64,000 nucleotides of DNA from NCBI GenBank assembly GCA_028826165.1, contig JAPDFW010000081.1, positions 1,151,206-1,215,205 on the forward strand, given 5' to 3'. Origin of the DNA: Anaeramoeba ignava. Lineage: Eukaryota > Metamonada > Anaeramoebidae. The position numbers and the translations under genes are program-made. The notes beneath the pieces are model-generated. The model saw only the letters and a list, made by a program, of their open reading frames with translations. It was not told the DNA's origin and did no database searches. Below, piece by piece: positions 44,917 to 55,215 of the stretch (position 1 is its first letter; each line of letters opens with the position of its first letter).

Positions 44917-46680
44917 ATGAATGATTGTTTATTTTTTGGTTACAATACAAATCCAATTTTTATCAAAAATAAACCAAATAAAATAATAAAACCAATTCAA
45001 TTTAAATTTGAAAATGAAAATGAAAATGAAAATGAAATTAAACAAATTTCATCAAGTTATTTTTCAACAATTTTCCTTTTTAAAAATGGAAAAGCAATAG
45101 AATATTTAAATGAAAATGATTCAAATCAAAATCCTGAAAAAATCCAAATTGAAGAAAATATTCAAAAAGTAACTGTTGGTGAACAAAATGAAGCTATTTT
45201 AACAATAGAAGGAAATGTATTTGCCAAAGGATATAATATTAATCCAAATAATCCAAATGAATTTATCAATATTTCATCATTAATTGAAGATCCAAATGAT
45301 AGAATAATTCAAGATATTGTTTCTGGATTTAGTTCAGTTTACTTATTAACTTCAAATCAAAATGCTTATGGAATTGGTTCAAATTCTTTTGGTCAACTTG
45401 GTTTTGATTATGAAACACTTGAAAAAACAGAAAAACCAATTTTAATGATGAAAAATGTTTCTAAAATATTTTCAGGAACTGGTTCATTTCATGTTTTTCT
45501 TTTAAATTCAAATCAAGAATTATTTGGATGCGGATATAATGAATATGATCAAATTGGATTAGGAGAATCAATAGAAGAAACAAATATCCATAAATTAACC
45601 CAATTTCAAAATATTCCAAAAGGTAAAATAATTGATATTCAATGCGGAGAATATTATTCAATAATATTGATTGAAAATGAAAATGAAAATCCAAAAAGAA
45701 AACTTTATTCATGTGGAAATTCTGGATTAAATGGACTTGATACAGATACTTATGAATTTACTGAAATCAAATCATCTTTATTTGAAAATGATGATAATAT
45801 TCGTGATTTTTCTGTTGCAAATTCTCATACTTTGATTTTAACATCCAATAATAAATTAATAGGATTTGGATATAATGATTATGGTCAATTAGGAACTGGA
45901 GATACAAATAATCAATTAATTCCAATTCAAATTGAACTTCCTAAATTAAGATTTAATGAAAATATTTCTAATTATCATATTTCTTGTGGATTTCACAATT
46001 CATTTCTTTATTATTCTTCTCCTTCTTTTTCCAATCTTGAAGAAGATTTGATAAAATTATTTAGAAGAAAAGAATTTTGTAATATTTCATTTAAAACCGA
46101 AAATGGAGAAATAATCAAAGCTCATAAATTAATATTGAAATATAGATTAAATCAAAATGAAAATCAAATTGAAAAACTTCAAGAAATTATTTCAAATAAA
46201 TCAATTAAAGAATCAAATCAAATATTTGAAATGATTTATTCAAATAAAATAATAAATCCAAAATTATATTCTGAAATTAAAGAAATTATAAATTCAAATG
46301 AAAAAATTGAAGAAACAATTAAAAGAATTTATTTAAATGAAAATGAAAATGAAAATGAAAAAGATTTTATTATTGAAAGAAAAGAAAAACAATATAAATT
46401 TCCAAAATTAATATTAATAATGAGAAGTGAATTATATCGAGGAATGTTTTTATCTGTAACAGAAGATAAATCTAATAAAGTTACAGATTATAGTGAATTA
46501 AGTAATAAATCATTTCAAATATTTGAATATTGGATTTATTCAAATCAAATTAAAGATGAAATTCAAATTACACAAGAAATTATTAATGAAATTCAAATTG
46601 GAATTGATTATTTTCAATTAAATCAAACAAATCCAAATTTATTTGATTTATTAATTAAAAAATTTATTAATCAAAATTAA
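44917..46680 (+). CDS. RCC1-BTB protein, copy 3
   Basis: 587 residues, MNDCLFFGYNTNP start. It has four EN units, RCC1 repeats (YGIGSNSFGQLGFD, CGYNEYDQIGLGE, GFGYNDYGQLGTGD), then the two BTB domains. It is almost identical at the DNA level to copy 4 over long stretches, for example SCGNSGLNGLDTDTYEFTEI in both, indicating recent duplication or conversion. Its C-terminus is IKKFINQN. The second-BTB segment KVTDYSELSNKSFQIFEYW is intact here and provides the reference for the deletion in copy 4. Confidence 0.9.
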   Translation: MNDCLFFGYNTNPIFIKNKPNKIIKPIQFKFENENENENEIKQISSSYFSTIFLFKNGKAIEYLNENDSNQNPEKIQIEENIQKVTVGEQNEAILTIEGNVFAKGYNINPNNPNEFINISSLIEDPNDRIIQDIVSGFSSVYLLTSNQNAYGIGSNSFGQLGFDYETLEKTEKPILMMKNVSKIFSGTGSFHVFLLNSNQELFGCGYNEYDQIGLGESIEETNIHKLTQFQNIPKGKIIDIQCGEYYSIILIENENENPKRKLYSCGNSGLNGLDTDTYEFTEIKSSLFENDDNIRDFSVANSHTLILTSNNKLIGFGYNDYGQLGTGDTNNQLIPIQIELPKLRFNENISNYHISCGFHNSFLYYSSPSFSNLEEDLIKLFRRKEFCNISFKTENGEIIKAHKLILKYRLNQNENQIEKLQEIISNKSIKESNQIFEMIYSNKIINPKLYSEIKEIINSNEKIEETIKRIYLNENENENEKDFIIERKEKQYKFPKLILIMRSELYRGMFLSVTEDKSNKVTDYSELSNKSFQIFEYWIYSNQIKDEIQITQEIINEIQIGIDYFQLNQTNPNLFDLLIKKFINQN

Positions 46681-46916
46681 AATTAAAAATTAAAATTAAA
46701 AATCCAAAAAAATCATTTTTTTCTTTCTTTCAATTTCTTTCATTCTCTCTTTTCTTTTTATTCCTTTTCAAAAAAAAAATATAAAACAAACAAAAGTAAC
46801 AAAGAAAAAAATTTTAAAAACAAAACAAAACAAAATAAAAAAATTTTTTTTCATTTTCGAATTTTTTTCTTTCAAAAAAATTAAAATAAAAAAAGCAAAA
46901 AAAAAAAAAACAAACA
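46681..46916. other. Spacer upstream of the second surface-receptor gene
   Basis: 236 bp of A-rich sequence with a TTTTTTTCATTTTCG element about 60 bp before the ATG. No gene seen. Confidence 0.45.
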
Positions 46917-49900
46917 ATGAAAAAAATTATTTTCTTTTTCTTAATTATCAATATTTCCTTAATTCAATCAATTCATTCAAATCAGAAATCATTTGGATCA
47001 TCACCACTAACACAAATAAAAACAGAAACAACAAGATATTATTCTTCTTTCAATGAAGCTTGGTTTTGGAATTTGATAAACAATTTTACAGGTTCATCAA
47101 CAAATTTTGGATGGAGTGTTTCAAATTATGAAGATGTTATTGTTGTTGGAAGTCCCCAAACAAGAGAAGTATTTATTTACAGATATAATGGAACAAATTT
47201 TGAACTTGAACAAATATTGAATCAATCTTCAGCTCCAAAATTTGGATATTCTGTTTCAATTTATGGAGATGCTATTGTTATTGGGATTTATGGAAGTGCA
47301 TTATTTATTTACAGATATAATGGATCAATTTGGAATCAAGAACAAATTTTGGTTGAGACAGCTTTAGGTTTTGGATGGCGTGTTTCAATTTATGAAGATG
47401 CTATTGTTGTTGGAGCCAAAGATTCAAAACAATCATTTATTTACAGATATAACGGAACAAATTGGAATGAAGAACAAATTTTGGTTGAAACAGCTTACGA
47501 TTTTGGGAGAAGTGTTTCAATTTATGAAAATGTTATTGTTATTGGAACTTATGGAGCAAATAAAGCATTTGTTTACATATATAATGGATCAATTTGGAAT
47601 CAAGAACAAATTTTGAGTGAACCTTCAGCTATAAATTGTGGAATTGGTGTTTCAATTTATGAAGATGTTATTGTTATTGGAGATGGTGCGGGAAATCAAA
47701 TATTTATTTACAGATATAATGGAACAAATTTTGAACTTGAACAAATATTGAATCAATCTTCAGCTTCAACTTTTGGATATTCTGTTTCAATTTATGAAGA
47801 TGTTATTGTTATTGGAACTTATACAGCAAATCAATCATTTATTTACAGATATAATGGATCAATTTGGAATCAAGAAGAACATTTCAATGAATCCTCCATT
47901 TCAAAATTTGGTGATGCTGTTTCAATTTATGGAAATTTTACTGTTATTGGCGCTTATAATGCAAGTCAAGCATTTATTTATGAAGCTTATTTAATTCCTC
48001 AAGTTAATATTGTTAATTGTTCAACATTGTTTTCATCATTTGATTGCTATTGGGATAAAATTGAATTTCTCAGAACACTGATTTATCAAATTAATTATGG
48101 ATATGATTGGATTGATATTGATTCTCCAATTCTTGAAGATGAGAATGTTTATTATCAACAATTTAATTCTTCATTTTATGATAATATTACAGGAAATGAA
48201 TATTATTCAATTCAAATTCAAGCTTGTGATAATGAAACAATGAAATGTGGTGAATCTTCTTCTTTTATTAATTTAACAACAAAAATTGATTCTGTAAAAG
48301 ATTTCCAATTATTCAATCCTTCAAATTATTCAATTAATGTTACTTGGGATTATCCAAATGTACAAATCAATGAAGGAATTGCTCATCTTAATCATTATAA
48401 TCTTTCCTATTTCAATCAATCTCAACCTGATTTAATATCTTTCATTTCAGTTGATAATTCTTCACTTGATTATCTTTGGAATAATTTTGAATGTGAAAAT
48501 GATTATAATATTTCAATTTGTGGATGTAGAACACAAGAATGTGAAGGAGATGATAAAGGAGAAATTGTTGAATCATCAATTTCATTAATATTTGGAGAAA
48601 TTACAAATTTAACATGTTCAATTTCAAATTCAATAGATATTAATTGTAATTGGAATCAACCAATTAATTGTTCAATTCCATTTTATTATAATTTTACTTA
48701 TCAATCAATTTCTCAAAATGATTCAGGAAATTATCAACCAACTTCATCAAATCAACAATTTACAGTTCAATTTCCAAATCAAGAATATCAAATCAATATA
48801 TCAGCATGTAATTCAAATGGAAAATGTGGATATATTTCATCAATTTCAATTACAACTAATAATTTACCAACAGCTCCAATAATTTATGAAACAATTTCCA
48901 AAATTGAAGAAATTGAATTTAATTTCACAAAATTAACAAATGCAAATAATTATTCAATTTCACTTGATAATAAAACAAATTGGCAAAATTTCACATCACT
49001 TGATTTAACTGGAAATGAAATAATTGGAGCAATAAGTGGAATATCAGGAAATATTGAATATAATATTTCAATTCGAGGATGTGCAGATTTAAATTGTGAA
49101 GCACCATATTTAGGATTACCTAGTTCAATTATTTCAACAAGAGCTAAATTAGGAAATATCACTTCATTAAATTGTTATTCATTAATTAATGGATTTGAAT
49201 GTACTTGGGATTCATTAATTTTATCAAATGCATTAAAAGCATATTCATTTACTTATAATTCAACATCAATTTGTTTATCAAATTTAACAACAAATTATTC
49301 AGTTCTAGGATTAAAAGGAGGAGAATATTATGAAATTTCAATTTATTCATCAGCTGATTCAAATTGTTCAAATAATGAATATTCAGGAATTAATTCAACA
49401 GTTTCAATTACAACTGATATTTTACCAGCTCCAATAATTTATGAAACAATTTCCAAAATTGAAGAAATTGAATTTAATTTCACAAAATTAACAAATGCAA
49501 ATAATTATTCAATTTCACTTGATAATAAAACAAATTGGCAAAATTTCACATCACTTGATTTAACTGGAAATGAAATAATTGGAGCAATAAGTGGAATATC
49601 AGGAAATATTGAATATAATATTTCAATTAGAGGATGTGCAGATTTAAATTGTGAAACACCATATTTAGGATTACCTAGTTCAATTATTTCAACAAGAGCT
49701 AAATTAGGAAATATTACTTCATTAAATTGTTATTCATTAATTAATGGATTTGAATGTACTTGGGATTCATTAATTTTATCAAGTGCATTAAAAGCATATT
49801 CATTTACTTATAATTCAACATCAATTTGTTTATCAAATTTAACAACAAATCATTCAGTTCTAGGATTAAAAGGAGGAGAATATTATGAAATTTCAATTTA

Positions 49901-50156
49901 TTCATCAGCTGATTCAAATTGTTCAAATAATGAATATTCAGGAATTAATTCAACAACATCAATTACAACATTATCTCCAAATGAAGCCACTGATAATTCA
50001 GAAAATACAACAATAATAGTTTTAGGGATAATTATTCCAATTATTGTTATTTTTCTTTTGATTATTGGAATTATTTTATATAAGAAGAAAAAAAGAAAAA
50101 AATCAAAAAACCGCAAACAAGAAGAAAAAGAACTTCATAATGATTTGGATCTTTAA
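46917..50156 (+). CDS. Type I surface receptor: FG-GAP-like propeller plus Fn3-like repeats, second copy
   Basis: 1079 residues. Signal peptide MKKIIFFFLIINISLIQSIHS. Residues ~40-350 carry about seven FG-GAP-like blades with the refrain FGxxVSIYEDVIVIGxxxxNQxFIYRYNGS. Their DNA is also nearly repetitive. Residues ~360-1020 are Cys-containing Fn3-like modules with many Asn sequons. A membrane helix near residues 1027-1050 (IIVLGIIIPIIVIFLLIIG) and a basic then acidic tail end the protein. It shares domain order, the 185-residue module length and many sequence blocks with the 1643-aa protein at 1287-6218, but has fewer modules. Function is inferred as surface adhesion or recognition. The gene lies between RCC1-BTB copies 3 and 4. 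Confidence 0.85.
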   Translation: MKKIIFFFLIINISLIQSIHSNQKSFGSSPLTQIKTETTRYYSSFNEAWFWNLINNFTGSSTNFGWSVSNYEDVIVVGSPQTREVFIYRYNGTNFELEQILNQSSAPKFGYSVSIYGDAIVIGIYGSALFIYRYNGSIWNQEQILVETALGFGWRVSIYEDAIVVGAKDSKQSFIYRYNGTNWNEEQILVETAYDFGRSVSIYENVIVIGTYGANKAFVYIYNGSIWNQEQILSEPSAINCGIGVSIYEDVIVIGDGAGNQIFIYRYNGTNFELEQILNQSSASTFGYSVSIYEDVIVIGTYTANQSFIYRYNGSIWNQEEHFNESSISKFGDAVSIYGNFTVIGAYNASQAFIYEAYLIPQVNIVNCSTLFSSFDCYWDKIEFLRTLIYQINYGYDWIDIDSPILEDENVYYQQFNSSFYDNITGNEYYSIQIQACDNETMKCGESSSFINLTTKIDSVKDFQLFNPSNYSINVTWDYPNVQINEGIAHLNHYNLSYFNQSQPDLISFISVDNSSLDYLWNNFECENDYNISICGCRTQECEGDDKGEIVESSISLIFGEITNLTCSISNSIDINCNWNQPINCSIPFYYNFTYQSISQNDSGNYQPTSSNQQFTVQFPNQEYQINISACNSNGKCGYISSISITTNNLPTAPIIYETISKIEEIEFNFTKLTNANNYSISLDNKTNWQNFTSLDLTGNEIIGAISGISGNIEYNISIRGCADLNCEAPYLGLPSSIISTRAKLGNITSLNCYSLINGFECTWDSLILSNALKAYSFTYNSTSICLSNLTTNYSVLGLKGGEYYEISIYSSADSNCSNNEYSGINSTVSITTDILPAPIIYETISKIEEIEFNFTKLTNANNYSISLDNKTNWQNFTSLDLTGNEIIGAISGISGNIEYNISIRGCADLNCETPYLGLPSSIISTRAKLGNITSLNCYSLINGFECTWDSLILSSALKAYSFTYNSTSICLSNLTTNHSVLGLKGGEYYEISIYSSADSNCSNNEYSGINSTTSITTLSPNEATDNSENTTIIVLGIIIPIIVIFLLIIGIILYKKKKRKKSKNRKQEEKELHNDLDL
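48873..49975 (+). repeat. Two tandem 555-bp coding units in the second receptor
   Basis: The anchor AP-IIYETISKIEEIEFNFT starts at 48873 and again at 49428, exactly 555 bp later. The two units differ at only a few bases by eye (for example GAAGCACCA versus GAAACACCA). The period equals that in the receptor at 1287-6218. Confidence 0.9.
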
Positions 50157-50284
50157 TTCCAAATTCAAATTCAATTTTCCTTTTCATTTTTTCATTATTT
50201 CCAAAAAAAATCAAAATTAAAAATTAAAATTAAAATTAAAATCAAAATTCCAAAATTATTTTTTTCATTTTTTTCTTTTCAAAA

Positions 50285-52040
50285 ATGAATGATTGTTTAT
50301 TTTTTGGTTTAAATAAATACCCAAAACTTATCAAAAATGAACCAGAAAAAATAATAAAATCAATTCAATTTAAATTTGAAAATGAAAATGAAAATGAAAA
50401 AGAAAATGAAAATGAAATTAAACAAATTTCAACAGGTTATTTTTCAACAATTTTCCTTTTTAAAAATGGAAAAGCAATAGAATATTTAAATGAAAATGAT
50501 CCAAATCAAAATCCTGAAAAAATCCAAATTGAAGAAAATATTCAAAAAGTAACTGTTGGTTCTCGAAATGAAGCTATTTTAACAATAGAAGGAAATGTAT
50601 TTGCCAAAGGATATAATATTAATCTAAATAATCCAAATGAACTTATCAATATTTCATCATTAATTGAAGATACAAATGATAGAATAATTAAAGATGTTGT
50701 TTCTGGAGAGTATTCAATTTATTTATTAACTTCAAATCAAAATGCTTATGGAATTGGTTTAAATTATTGGGGTCAACTTGGTTTTGATTATAAAACACTT
50801 TATAAAACAGAAAAACCAATTTTAATGATGAAAAATGTTTCTAAAATATTTTCAGGAAATTCTTCACTTCATGTTTTTCTTTTAAATTCAAATCAAGAAT
50901 TATTTGGATGTGGTAATAATAAATATGGTCAACTTGGATTAGAAGAACCAATAGAAGAAGAAATAAAAATCCAAAAATTAACCAAAATCCAAAATATTCC
51001 AAAAGGCAAAATAATTGATATTCAATGTGGAGAATATTATTCAATAATGTTGATTGAAGAAGAAGATGAAAATCCAAAAAGAAAACTTTATTCATGTGGA
51101 AATTCTGGATTAAATGGACTTGATACAGATACTTATGAATTTACTGAAATCAAATCATCTTTATTTGAAAATGATAATATTCGTGATTTTTCTGTTGCAA
51201 ATTCTCATACTTTGATTTTAACTTCCAATTCAAAATTAATAGGATTTGGATATAATTCTTATGGTCAATTAGGAACTGGAGATACAAATAATCAATTAAT
51301 TCCAATTCAAATTGAACTTCCTAAATTAAGATTTAATGAATCTATTTCCAATTATCATATTTCTTGTGGATATCAAAGATCATTTCTTTATTATTATTCT
51401 TTTTCTTTTTCCAATCTTGAAGAAGATTTGATAAAATTATTTGAAAGAAAAGAATTTTGCAATATTTCATTTAAAACCAAAAATGGAGAAATAATTGAAG
51501 CTCATAAATTAATATTGAAATATAGATTAAATCAAAGTGAAATTGAAAAACTTCAAGAAATTATTTCAAAAAAATCAATTAAAGAATCAAATCAAATATT
51601 TGAAATGATTTATTCAAACAGAATAATAAATCCAATATTATATTCTGAAATTAAAGAAATTATAAATTCAAATGAAAAAATTGAAGAAACAATGAAAAGA
51701 ATTTATTTAAATGAAAATGAAAATGAAAATGAAAAAGATTTTATAATTGAAAGAAAAGAAAAACAATATAAATTTCCTAAATTAATATTAATAATGAGAA
51801 GTGAATTATATCGAGGAATGTTTTTATCTGTAACAAATGATACTTCTAATAAGTGAATTAAGTAATAAATCATTTCAAATATTTGGATATTGGATTTATT
51901 CAAATCAAATTAAAGATGAAATCCAAATTACACAAGAAATAATTGATGAAATTCAAATTGGAATTGATTATTTTCAATTAAATCAAACAAATCCAAATTT
52001 ATTTGATTTATTAATTAATAAATTTAAAAATCAAAATTAA
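50285..52040 (+). pseudogene. RCC1-BTB copy 4, frame broken in the second BTB domain
   Basis: The frame is intact for 523 residues from MNDCLFFGLNKYPK through the RCC1 repeats, first BTB and the start of the second BTB, ending ...FLSVTNDTSNK then TGA. The intact paralogues continue VTDYSELSNKSFQIF. Here the DNA reads TCTAATAAGTGAATTAAG where the others have TCTAATAAAG...TATAGTGAATTAAG, a 14-nt deletion near 51856. The rest (ELSNKSFQIFGYWIYSNQI...FDLLINKFKNQN) is still present in another frame to 52040. It could be a recent pseudogene or express a truncated protein lacking the end of the second BTB. Confidence 0.85.
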
Positions 52041-52206
52041 ATCAAATTAAAATCAAAATTTTTTTTTCATTTTTTTCTTTTCCAAATTTTTCAAAACAAA
52101 ATTCAAATTCAAATTTAAAAATTTTTCTTGTTTTTTCTTTTTTAAAATTTTTACATTAAATTTAACAAGAAATAACAAAACAAAACAAAACAAAACAAAA
52201 CAAAAA

Positions 52207-55119
52207 ATGGATAAAATTAAAATTAAAATACAAAGTGAAAGTGATGAAAATGAAAATGAAAATTATAATCAAAAACAAATTAAAATACAAATTGATAGTG
52301 AAACTGAAAGTGAAACTCAATCTAAATCTAAATCTAAATCTAAATCTAACTCACAAATTCAAAGTGAAAGTGATGAAAATGAAAATGAAAATTATAATCA
52401 AAAAGAAATTAAAATCCAAATTGATAGTGAAACTGAAAGTGAAACTCAATCTATATCAAAATCAAAATCAAAATCAAATTCAAATTCAAAATCTAAATCA
52501 AATTCAAAATCAAAATCAAATTCAAAATCAAAATCAAAATCAAATTCAAATTCAAAATCAAATTCAAATTCAAAATCAAATTCAAATTCAAAATCAAATT
52601 CAAAATCAAATTCAAATTCAAATTCAAATTCAAAATCAAATTCAAATTCAAATTCAAAATCAAATTCAAATTCAAATTCAAATTCAAAAAGTGAAATTGA
52701 TGAAAATGAATATCAAATCAAAAATCAATTTAATAATAAAATTGATTATCAAATAAAATATTTAGATGACAATAAAATCAAACTTGAAATTGATAGTGAA
52801 ACTCAAAGTGAAACTCAAAGTGAAAATAAAAATAAAAATGAAGATGAAAGTGATGATGAAAAAGAAAAACTTTTAAATAAATATTTTGAATCAAATAATC
52901 AAAATGAAAATGGAAAACTTGTAAATGAATTATTTGAAGAAGATCCACATCAAAGATCAAAAAGAGCTTATTTTATTTGGATAGTTTCACTTGCACAAAT
53001 AATTCTTTTAGTAATTGAAATAGTTATTAATAAAGGATTTGAATCATTAAATATTAATCCTTGGTTTGGACCTTCATTACAAACATTAGTTTCAATGGGT
53101 GCAAAAGGTTAAATTCAAAAATATTATTATTAAATTCAAAAATATTATTATTAAATTCAAAAATATTATTATTAAATTCAAAAATATTAAATTCAAAAAT
53201 ATTATTATTAAATTCAAAAATAATATTATTAAATTCAAAAATATTATTATTAAATTCAAAAAAAATATTATTATTAAATTCAAAAATATTATTATTAAAT
53301 TCAAAAATATTAAATCCAAAAATATTATTGTTAAATTCAAAAATATTATTATTAAATTCAAAAATATTATTATTAAATTCAAAAAAATATTATTATTAAA
53401 TTCAAAAATATTAAATCCAAAAATATTATTGTTAAATTCAAAAATATTATTATTAAATTCAAAAATATTATTATTAAATCCAAAAATATTATTGTTAAAT
53501 TCAAAAAAATATTATTGTTAAATTCAAAAAATATTATTATTAAATCCAAAAATATTAATATTAAATTCAAAAATATTATTGTTAAATTCAAAAAAATATT
53601 ATTATTAAATTCAAAAATATTAAATTCAAAAATATTAATATTAAATTCAAAAATATTATTATTAAATTCAAAATGTTATTATTAAATTCAAAAAAATATT
53701 ATTATTAAATTCAAAAATAAATTATTAAATTCAAAAATATTATTATTAAATTCAAAAAAATATTATTATTAAATTCAAAAAATATTATTAAATTCAAAAA
53801 ATATTATTATTAAATTCAAAAATATTATTATTAAATTCAAAATATTATTATTAAATTCAAAAATATTATTATTATTAAATTCAAAAATATTATTATTAAA
53901 TTCAAAAATATTATTATTAAATTCAAAAAAATATTATTATTAAATTCAAAAATATTATTAAATCCAAAAAAATATTATTATTAAATTAAAAATATTATTA
54001 TTAAATTCAAAAATATTATTATTAAATTCAAAAATATTAAATCCAAAAATATTATTGTTAAATTAAAAATATTTATTATTAAATCCAAAAATATTATTAA
54101 ATTCAAAAATATTAAACTAAAAATATTATTATTAAATTCAAAAAATAATATTATTAAATTCAAAAATATTATTATTAAATTCAAAAATATTATTATTAAA
54201 TTCAAAAATATTATTATTAAATTCAAAAATATTATTATTAAATCCAAAAATATTATTATTAAATCCAAAAATATTATTATTAAATTCAATAATATTATTA
54301 TTATTAAATTCAAAAATATTAAATCCAAAAATATTATTGTTAAATTCAAAAAAATATTATTATTAAATCCAAAAATGTTATTATTAAATTTAAAAATATT
54401 ATTATTAAATTCAAAAATATTATTATTAAATTCAAAAATAAAAATATTAAAAAATAAATTTATATTTTATCTAAAATAAAGATGGTGAGAAAATTCATCA
54501 AGGCCAATGGTACAGATTTATTACACCAATTTTCTTACATGTTGGAATAATACATCTTTTAATAAATTTACTTTTTCAAATTTATGCAGGAAGAATGATT
54601 GAAAAAGTAGTAGGAAGTTTAAGAATATTTATAATTTACATAATTTCAGGAATTGGAGGGAATCTTTTAAGTGCAATTTTTCTTCCAGATATGGTAGAAG
54701 TTGGAGCAAGTTCATCACTATTTGGGATATTTATTTTATTATTATGTGAATTAATCAATAGTTGGAATGATGTTGTAAAACCGAAATGCGCTTTATTTAA
54801 AATCATATTATCTGCTTTACTTAGTTTTGGATTTGGATTACTTCCTGCTGTTGATAACTTTGCACATATTGGAGGATTTCTTTCAGGTTTTTTTATAACA
54901 TTAATTCTTCTTCCAAGTCAAAAATATAATATCAAAAAAATAATCTCAATTATAATTGGTGTTGTTTTGCTTATTGCATTTTTTGGTATTGGATTTTATA
55001 TGTTCTATTTTAGAATTAATGGTAATTCTTGGTGTTCTTTTTGTTCATATGCAAATTGTATTCCTATTTCTGATTGGTGCAAATCTTTAAATAATTCAAC
55101 AAATTCATCTAATAATTAA
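52207..55119 (+). CDS. Rhomboid intramembrane protease with low-complexity N-terminal region
   Basis: Two exons, 52207-53107 and 54482-55119 (1539 nt, 512 aa), joined at GAK-G/DGEK around a 1374-bp repeat intron. Residues 1-~245 are polar: [13 protein letters not shown] repeated twice, then a long (SN/SK)n run, then acidic. The rhomboid core starts near 255 ([19 protein letters not shown]) with [29 protein letters not shown] (His320/His325/Asn329), the catalytic serine motif GASSSLFG (Ser377) and the catalytic histidine [10 protein letters not shown] (His429). Six or more helices and a Cys-rich C-terminus follow. The catalytic dyad is complete, so an active serine protease cleaving membrane proteins is expected. 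The order of loops resembles secretase-type rhomboids of the secretory pathway. Confidence 0.9.
53108..54481 (+). repeat. Rhomboid intron: TTAAATTCAAAAATATTATTA array
   Basis: 1374-bp intron starting GTTAAATTCAAAAATATTAT, so the ~21-bp unit begins within the donor itself. Shorter variants (AAATTCAAAAATATT) and TCC-for-TTC changes are scattered through it. It ends AAAATAAAG. Confidence 0.92.
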
Positions 55120-55120
55120 A

Positions 55121-55138
55121 TTTTTGTTCCACTTTTTT
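55121..55138 (+). promoter_or_regulatory. Intergenic motif TTTTTGTTCCACTTTTTT, copy 3
   Basis: Exact copy of the 18-mer at 31681 and 35755, starting 2 bp after the rhomboid stop codon and about 80 bp before the talin-like start. Consistent with a 3'-end signal of the rhomboid gene. Confidence 0.45.
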
Positions 55139-55215
55139 TTTTTAACAAATAAAAATTAAAAATAAAATATTTTTCATTTTTTTCATTTTTCTAAATTAAA
55201 TTTTAATAAAAAAAA

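Noticed and set aside
51837-52040. Separate small gene starting MILLISELSNKS
   Set aside because: Its sequence from ELSNKSFQIF onward is the displaced end of the second BTB domain of copy 4; the first residues come from the deletion junction in another frame.
53061-54349. Overlapping open frames ([24 protein letters not shown]) on both strands
   Set aside because: Artefacts of the 21-bp repeat in the rhomboid intron.
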